Assembly: GCA_035468355.1 (NCBI GenBank)
Contig: DATITA010000173.1
Coordinates: forward strand, 1 to 9,485
DNA from: DATKSS01 sp035468355
GTDB taxonomy: Bacteria; Chloroflexota; Dormibacteria; Dormibacterales; Dormibacteraceae
Direction of reading: 5' to 3'
Length of the DNA: 9,485 nucleotides
Part shown: positions 5,585 through 9,485 of the stretch, in pieces
Layout: the number at the start of each line of letters is the position of its first letter
Numbering within the stretch: position 1 is the first letter of the stretch
Translations under genes and position numbers: made by a program
The notes under the pieces: generated by a model
What the model was told of the DNA's origin: nothing
The model's input: the letters and a program-made list of their open reading frames with translations, nothing else
The model's database searches: none

Positions 5585-6349
5585 TCAGACCGGGCGCCGC
5601 TTCGGACCGCCGCCCAGCCTCCGGGCGATCGCCCGGATGGGGTCGAAGTAGACATCGTCCATTCGCTCCTTCAGCGGGATGATGGCATTGTCCGTGATCT
5701 TGATGTGCTCGGGGCACACCTCGGTGCAGCATTTGGTGATGTTGCAGTAGCCAACGCCCGCCTTTCCCTTCAGCATCGGCCGGCGGTCGAGAACGTCCTT
5801 CGGGTGCATCTCGAGGCTCGCGATGCGGACCATGAACCGCGGACCGTAGAACACGTTCTTCGCATCGTGGGCCCGCAACACGTGGCAGACGTCCTGGCAA
5901 AGGAAGCACTCGATGCACTTGCGAAACTCCATCACCCGCTCGACATCCTTTTGCTGCATTCGCCACGGCTCGCTGCTGGCGCTGTCCTTGTCGCTTGGCG
6001 TGAATGGCGGGATTTGTTTGTTGACTTCGTAGTTCCAACTCACGTCCGTCACCAGGTCCTTGATGACGGGGAAGGCTTTCATGGGCCGGACAGTCACGTT
6101 GGATCCGTAATCGGTGATGGGCGTCTTGCACATCAGTCGCGGGAACCCATTGATCTCGGCGGAGCACGACCCGCACTTCGCCGCCTTGCAGTTCCACCGG
6201 ACCGCCAGGTCGGAGGCCATGTTCGCCTGCACCCAGAGGACTGCATCCAGCACCACCATGCCTTCTCGCACCGGGACGCGGTAGGAGACGACGTCCCCAC
6301 CGCTCGAATTGCCGCGCCAGATGTTGAGGTCGAGATTCGAGATTTCCAT
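5585..6349 (-). CDS. sdhB: Succinate dehydrogenase iron-sulfur subunit (Sdh1 type)
   Basis: A 254-residue electron-transfer subunit that passes electrons from the flavoprotein to the quinone site. All three clusters are supported: the [2Fe-2S] ligands Cys54, Cys59, Cys62 and Cys74 (RWNCKAAKCGSCSAEINGF, then RLMC); the [4Fe-4S] ligands Cys145, Cys148, Cys151 and Cys212; and the [3Fe-4S] ligands Cys155, Cys202 and Cys208, from EFRKCIECFLCQDVC and YCNITKCCTEVCPEHIK. The cluster assignment follows the spacing of E. coli SdhB. The overall sequence matches the mycobacterial Sdh1 subunit (Rv0247c type), including FPVIKDLVTDVSWNYE and PEHIKITDNAIIPLKER. ATG 6349 gives the family-like start MEISNLDLNIWRG and lies 7 bases after the sdhA stop; ATG 6388 inside sdhA is the alternative. 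It is co-transcribed with sdhC and sdhA. Confidence 0.95.
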   Translation of the reverse strand: MEISNLDLNIWRGNSSGGDVVSYRVPVREGMVVLDAVLWVQANMASDLAVRWNCKAAKCGSCSAEINGFPRLMCKTPITDYGSNVTVRPMKAFPVIKDLVTDVSWNYEVNKQIPPFTPSDKDSASSEPWRMQQKDVERVMEFRKCIECFLCQDVCHVLRAHDAKNVFYGPRFMVRIASLEMHPKDVLDRRPMLKGKAGVGYCNITKCCTEVCPEHIKITDNAIIPLKERMDDVYFDPIRAIARRLGGGPKRRPV

Positions 6350-6356
6350 CAGTCGG

Positions 6357-8132
6357 CTATTCGGTCTCCTCAGGGGTGTACCGGGCATAGGAGTGGTGGA
6401 TGGCGTCGGCGAGATAACCGGGCATAGGGGCTCGCTTCTCTGCGGTGACGGCCATGCCGTCCGCAGTCTTTTCAGCCACGAAGTTGACCATCTCGAGTTG
6501 ATCGTCGGTCTTCGGATAATCCGAGCGCGCGTGCGCGCCTCGGCTCTCCTTCCTGTCGATGGCGCCTCGCAGCAGCGCCTCGCCGTTGATCAGCATCGAC
6601 CTCAGGTCGGCGGAGGTGTGCCAGCCGGGGTTGAACGCGAGGCTCTTGGAGCCGCCGGTGCCGCACACCGCCGCCCGGGCGCCGATCTCCTGGATCGCAG
6701 CGAGACCCGCCTCGAGGCCCGGACCGTCTCGCACGATCGGGGCGTACTTCGTCATCGCTTCCTGGATCTCGGCCATCAGCTTGTAAGGGCTCTCGCCCGC
6801 AGGCCGGTCGAGGGGTGCCATGAGGGCTGCGATCGCGCCCTCCACCTCTTTCGCGTCGAGGCCGGCCCGAGCCGCCTTCGCGCCGGCCTTCGCGGCCGCG
6901 GCGGCGCCCTCTCCGGCGCGCTTGCCGAAAACGAGCAGGTCGCTCAAGGAGTTGCCGCCCAGCCGGTTGGCGCCGTGCAGCCCGGACGCGACCTCGCCTG
7001 CGGCGTAAAGCCCTGGCAGCGTGGTGGCGCCGGTCTCGGCGTCCACTCGCACGCCGCCCATGGCGTAGTGAATGGTCGGCGCGACCTCCATCGGCTGCCT
7101 GGTGATGTCGACGTTGGCCAGCTTCAGGAATTGCTCGTACATCGAAGGCAGCTTGCTCTTGATGAACTCCGGCTTTCGATGGGTGATGTCGAGGAAGGCA
7201 CCGCCATGTGGCGTGCCTCGGCCGGCCTGGACCTCCGAGTTGATGGCGCGCGCGACCACGTCGCGCGATGACAGCTCCATGCGCTCGTGGTCGTAGCGCT
7301 CCATGAACCGCTCGCCGTCCTTGTTGCGCAGCACGCCGCCCTCGCCGCGTACCGCTTCGGTGATCAGTAGGCCCCGCACACCGACCGGCCACACCATGCC
7401 GGTCGGGTGGAACTGCATCATCTCCATGTCCCGCAGCTGCGCGCCGGCGTCGTAGGCCAGCGCGGTACCGTCGCCGGTGCTTTCCCACGAGTTCGAAGTG
7501 ACGCGATACATCTTGCCGGTGCCCCCGGTCGCGAGCAACAGCGCAGCGCAGCGATACAGGATCAGCGAGCCGTCGGCGCGGCGGTAGGCGAGCGCGCCTG
7601 CAATTCGCCCATCAGCTTTAAGCAGCTTGAAGACGTTGACCTCCATGTGGACGTCAACGCCCGGTGCGTGCACCGCCCGGTCCTGCAGCGTCCGGATGAG
7701 CTCGAGCCCCGTCCGATCCCCGATGTGAGCCAGGCGCGGATACGTGTGTGCGCCAAATGGCCGCTGGTGGATGCGCCCCTGCCACGTCCGGTCGAACACG
7801 GCGCCCCACCGCTCCAGCTCGAGCACACGCTCCGGCGACTCCTTGGCATGCAGCTCAGCCATGCGCCAGTCGTTGATCAGCTTGCCGCCCTTCATGGTGT
7901 CGGCGAAGTGCACTTCCCAGGTGTCCTGGTAGGCGACGTTGTGCATGGCCGCCGCGACGCCGCCCTCGGCCATCACCGTGTGCGCCTTGCCGAGCAGCGA
8001 CTTGCAGACGATGAGGACTCGAAGGCCCTCTTCGGCTGCCGCGATGGCGCCCCGCAGCCCGGCGCCGCCGGCGCCGAGGACCAGGACGTCGGTCTCGACC
8101 GTCTCGTATGTGCCGGCTCTCAGGAGATCCAC
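6357..8132 (-). CDS. sdhA: Succinate dehydrogenase flavoprotein subunit (Sdh1 type)
   Basis: A 591-residue catalytic subunit oxidising succinate to fumarate. The FAD-binding VLVLGAGGAGLRGAIAAAEEG motif is near the start, followed by KSLLGKAHTVMAEGG, whose His is the usual site of covalent FAD attachment. Active-site elements are present: FHPTGMVWP, TEAVRGEGGVLRN, SSRDVVARAINSE with the likely catalytic Arg, HYAMGG, and GLHGANRLGGNSLSDLLVFGKRAG. The C-terminal domain ends with NPGWHTSADLRSML and ESRGAHARSDYP. These features and the sequence type match mycobacterial Sdh1 (Rv0248c type). The open frame continues to 8747, but that part lies over sdhC and has no family similarity. GTG 8132 is chosen because it gives a short normal leader before the FAD motif and overlaps the sdhC stop by 13 bases, indicating coupling. 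The exact start is uncertain, since the ribosome-binding signal is poor. sdhB follows 7 bases after the stop. Confidence 0.95.
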   Translation of the reverse strand: MDLLRAGTYETVETDVLVLGAGGAGLRGAIAAAEEGLRVLIVCKSLLGKAHTVMAEGGVAAAMHNVAYQDTWEVHFADTMKGGKLINDWRMAELHAKESPERVLELERWGAVFDRTWQGRIHQRPFGAHTYPRLAHIGDRTGLELIRTLQDRAVHAPGVDVHMEVNVFKLLKADGRIAGALAYRRADGSLILYRCAALLLATGGTGKMYRVTSNSWESTGDGTALAYDAGAQLRDMEMMQFHPTGMVWPVGVRGLLITEAVRGEGGVLRNKDGERFMERYDHERMELSSRDVVARAINSEVQAGRGTPHGGAFLDITHRKPEFIKSKLPSMYEQFLKLANVDITRQPMEVAPTIHYAMGGVRVDAETGATTLPGLYAAGEVASGLHGANRLGGNSLSDLLVFGKRAGEGAAAAAKAGAKAARAGLDAKEVEGAIAALMAPLDRPAGESPYKLMAEIQEAMTKYAPIVRDGPGLEAGLAAIQEIGARAAVCGTGGSKSLAFNPGWHTSADLRSMLINGEALLRGAIDRKESRGAHARSDYPKTDDQLEMVNFVAEKTADGMAVTAEKRAPMPGYLADAIHHSYARYTPEETE

Positions 8133-8881
8133 CTCGGGTCGTGCAGGACGCCCGCGAGCAACAATCGGATGTAGATGTCCGCGCCGGCGACTGACACGAG
8201 GCTTGCCCATGCCCACCGGTCGTGCCTGATGTTCAGGACGGTCACGCCCTTCCACAACCGGAACCGTGCCCGAGCAGCCAGCGAGCACGAAAAGCAGTTC
8301 AGCTCTCCCCCGGCGAGGTGCCGGAACGCGTGGCAGCCGAAGGTGTAGCCCGACAGCAGGAGCACGTTGGCCAGCATCAGCAGGCTGCCCAGGCCGATTC
8401 CGAACCGCCCGCCGAAGTCGAATGCCACGATCGCGTCGAACCACAGAAACGCGACCTGGACGACGGTGGCGTAGAAGGCGAAACGGTGCAGGTTGTTGAA
8501 GACCCAGGGAAACGCGGTCTCGCCGCGATAGCGGCCGCGGCTCGGCTCCGGCACCGCGCACGAGCGCGGATGCCAGAAGAAGGACCGGAAATATGCCTTT
8601 CGGTAGTAGTAACAGGTGAGGCGGAAGGCGAGCGGCGCCCACGCGATCCAGATCCCTGGCGGTATCGGGCCGACCTTGATCAGCGGCGAGTAGAACGGGC
8701 TGAGGTACGGAGCGAAGTACCCCTGGTGCTGAAAGAAGACCACCCACACGGCGAAGATGCCGAAGAGGCTGAGTGCCACGACCACGAAGCTCGGGTAAAG
8801 CCAGTTGGGAAGGGAGCTGTACGGGTTCCTTACCGATGTGTCCTGGGCTGCGGTGTTCGCCGTCGAGGAGGAAACTGCCAC
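8120..8881 (-). CDS. sdhC: Succinate dehydrogenase membrane anchor (Sdh1-type SdhC)
   Basis: A 253-residue integral membrane protein with about five hydrophobic helices (residues 30-50, 73-92, 134-154, 160-182 and 222-246). It resembles the single large anchor of mycobacterial Sdh1 (Rv0249c type) rather than the paired SdhC/SdhD of E. coli. Conserved features include RLTCYYYRKAYFRSFFW (Cys90), CAVPEP (Cys108), FPWVFNNLHRFAFY (His132) and GYTFGCHAFRHLAGG (Cys183, His184, His187). The M. smegmatis Sdh1 structure has a Rieske-type [2Fe-2S] cluster in this subunit, and these Cys/His residues are the candidate ligands; their exact assignment is my inference. GTG 8881 is preferred over TTG 8911, because GGAG lies 5 bases before it. 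It is the first gene of the operon, and its last 13 bases overlap sdhA. Confidence 0.9.
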   Translation of the reverse strand: MAVSSSTANTAAQDTSVRNPYSSLPNWLYPSFVVVALSLFGIFAVWVVFFQHQGYFAPYLSPFYSPLIKVGPIPPGIWIAWAPLAFRLTCYYYRKAYFRSFFWHPRSCAVPEPSRGRYRGETAFPWVFNNLHRFAFYATVVQVAFLWFDAIVAFDFGGRFGIGLGSLLMLANVLLLSGYTFGCHAFRHLAGGELNCFSCSLAARARFRLWKGVTVLNIRHDRWAWASLVSVAGADIYIRLLLAGVLHDPRWIS

Positions 8882-8922
8882 TTTCGCTCCATATCTAACT
8901 CTCTTCGGCAAACGCGCGTGAC

Positions 8923-8959
8923 AAAAAGAGAGCTCCGGCGAGACGATCCCGCCGGAGCT
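8923..8959 (-). terminator. Rho-independent terminator of the upstream membrane-protein gene
   Basis: On the minus strand the arms AGCTCCGGCG and CGCCGGAGCT form a perfect 10-bp GC-rich stem (8950-8959 with 8931-8940) around a 9-base loop. The stem is followed after CTC by five T's (8927-8923). It begins 18 bases after the stop codon of the right-hand gene, so it ends that transcript and separates it from the sdh operon, whose promoter must lie in roughly the next 40 bases. Confidence 0.9.
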
Positions 8960-8977
8960 TGCCGTCCGTGTTGGATG

Positions 8978-9485
8978 TCAAGCAGGCGCTTGCCCGCTCC
9001 TTGCCGAAGCCGCGACCTTGGGCGCGACTTTGGACGTCTCGGTCTTGCGGGCCGCGAGGAAGAGCTCGAATACGAGCGCGCCGAGCACACCCAGCGCCGC
9101 GATCAAGAGCCCGATTCCGGCGTACGTCGCGTAGACACCGAGCGTCCACCAGCCCCACGAGTTGAGAAGCGTCCCGCGGAGCATCTCGCCGGTGAAGAGC
9201 GTGGTCTTCTGACCGTTGAGCTTAGCCACATCGGCCTGAAGTGTTGCGTAGTTCGGATCTGTCTTCGAAGCGGCAGCGAGCGCGGCGTTGGCGGCCGTAA
9301 TCTTGGTGCCGATCGAGGCGTAGGTCGAGCCGCCCGCGACGCCTTCCAGGTGCTTGCCGAGGAAGTCGTTGGCGTAGATCTTGGCCTGGTCACCGGTGAC
9401 GACCTGGTTGCCGGCCTGGTCGCGAATCTCGGCGGGGAATTCCGCCGGGTCGAGCGCGCCGCCCGCCTTGATCTGGTCCGCCGGC
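8978..9485 (-). CDS. Membrane-anchored protein of unknown function, C-terminal part (N-terminus outside window)
   Basis: The minus-strand frame is open from the right window edge (first complete codon ends at 9484) to the TGA at 8978-8980, giving 168 residues. A GTG at 9229 is internal, because the same frame continues upstream with sensible protein sequence. The visible part has a polar region containing QAKIYANDFLGKHLEGVAGG, TYASIGTKITAANAALAA and NGQKTTLFTGEMLRGTLL. One strong membrane helix follows (about residues 110-140, WWTLGVYATYAG to VLGALVFELFLA), and then a short Lys/Ala-rich tail. The pattern (acid-rich exposed domain with HxLEG-GG-TYA, then SxLR-xxLxxS-G and a C-terminal helix) resembles a group of actinobacterial membrane proteins often mislabelled as LigA ring-opening dioxygenases; those also have an N-terminal helix, which would lie outside this window. 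No enzymatic motif is visible. A terminator follows directly. Confidence 0.7.
   Translation of the reverse strand, partial: PADQIKAGGALDPAEFPAEIRDQAGNQVVTGDQAKIYANDFLGKHLEGVAGGSTYASIGTKITAANAALAAASKTDPNYATLQADVAKLNGQKTTLFTGEMLRGTLLNSWGWWTLGVYATYAGIGLLIAALGVLGALVFELFLAARKTETSKVAPKVAASARSGQAPA

Noticed and set aside
5138..6427. 429-codon open frame on the plus strand
   Set aside because: It is antisense to the SRPBCC and sdhB genes, which have clear family motifs; its own translation resembles no family.
6309..7271. 320-codon open frame on the plus strand
   Set aside because: It is antisense to sdhA, whose motifs are continuous through this stretch.
8133..8747. Upstream extension of the sdhA frame
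   Set aside because: This stretch encodes the SdhC membrane helices in another frame; the extension is Arg/Pro-rich and absent from SdhA proteins.
8882..8925. Promoter for the sdh operon with a TTGTCA -35 (minus strand, 8919-8924) and TAGATA as -10
   Set aside because: The spacing of about 21 bases is too long and the -10 match weak; a promoter must exist here, but I cannot place it.

Overview
The window is a dense, high-GC bacterial segment with short intergenic gaps, translational overlaps and GTG as well as ATG starts. Two traits point to Actinomycetota or a Chloroflexota/Dormibacterota-like soil lineage: a mycobacterial-type Sdh1 succinate dehydrogenase (five-helix anchor, flavoprotein, Fe-S protein, in that order) and a DosS/DosR-like two-component pair. 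The exact phylum is an inference. There are eleven protein genes, two of them cut by the window edges. I see no RNA genes, insertion sequences or CRISPR, and no gene-free stretch longer than about 100 bases.

Left block (1-1076, + strand): the tail of a TusA-like sulfur carrier, a DsrE-family protein, and an OsmC/Ohr-family peroxidase whose start codon overlaps the dsrE stop. This looks like a sulfur-relay and thiol-peroxide unit read as one operon.

Middle block (1079-5112): a minus-strand pair, a tandem universal stress protein followed by a CBS-CBS-BON protein with an ATGA overlap, diverges from a plus-strand pair. The plus pair is a soluble GAF-GAF histidine kinase closely resembling mycobacterial DosS/DosT, and a DosR/NarL-type response regulator. 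Between the divergent genes lies a strong inverted repeat almost midway between the two start codons. Universal stress and CBS proteins belong to the classical mycobacterial DosR regulon, so this block reads as a compact hypoxia/redox dormancy module in which sensor, regulator, operator and targets are neighbours.

Right block (5113-8881, - strand): a succinate dehydrogenase operon in the order membrane anchor, flavoprotein, iron-sulfur subunit, followed by a small SRPBCC-fold protein 10 bases downstream. Upstream of it (8978 to the window end, - strand) is the C-terminal part of an unnamed membrane protein, closed by a clear Rho-independent terminator that separates it from the sdh operon.

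The most interesting features are the predicted haem-sensor residues in the kinase, the central palindrome as a candidate DosR-type operator, the anchor's Cys/His set that could hold a membrane Rieske-type cluster, and the SRPBCC protein attached to the sdh operon.
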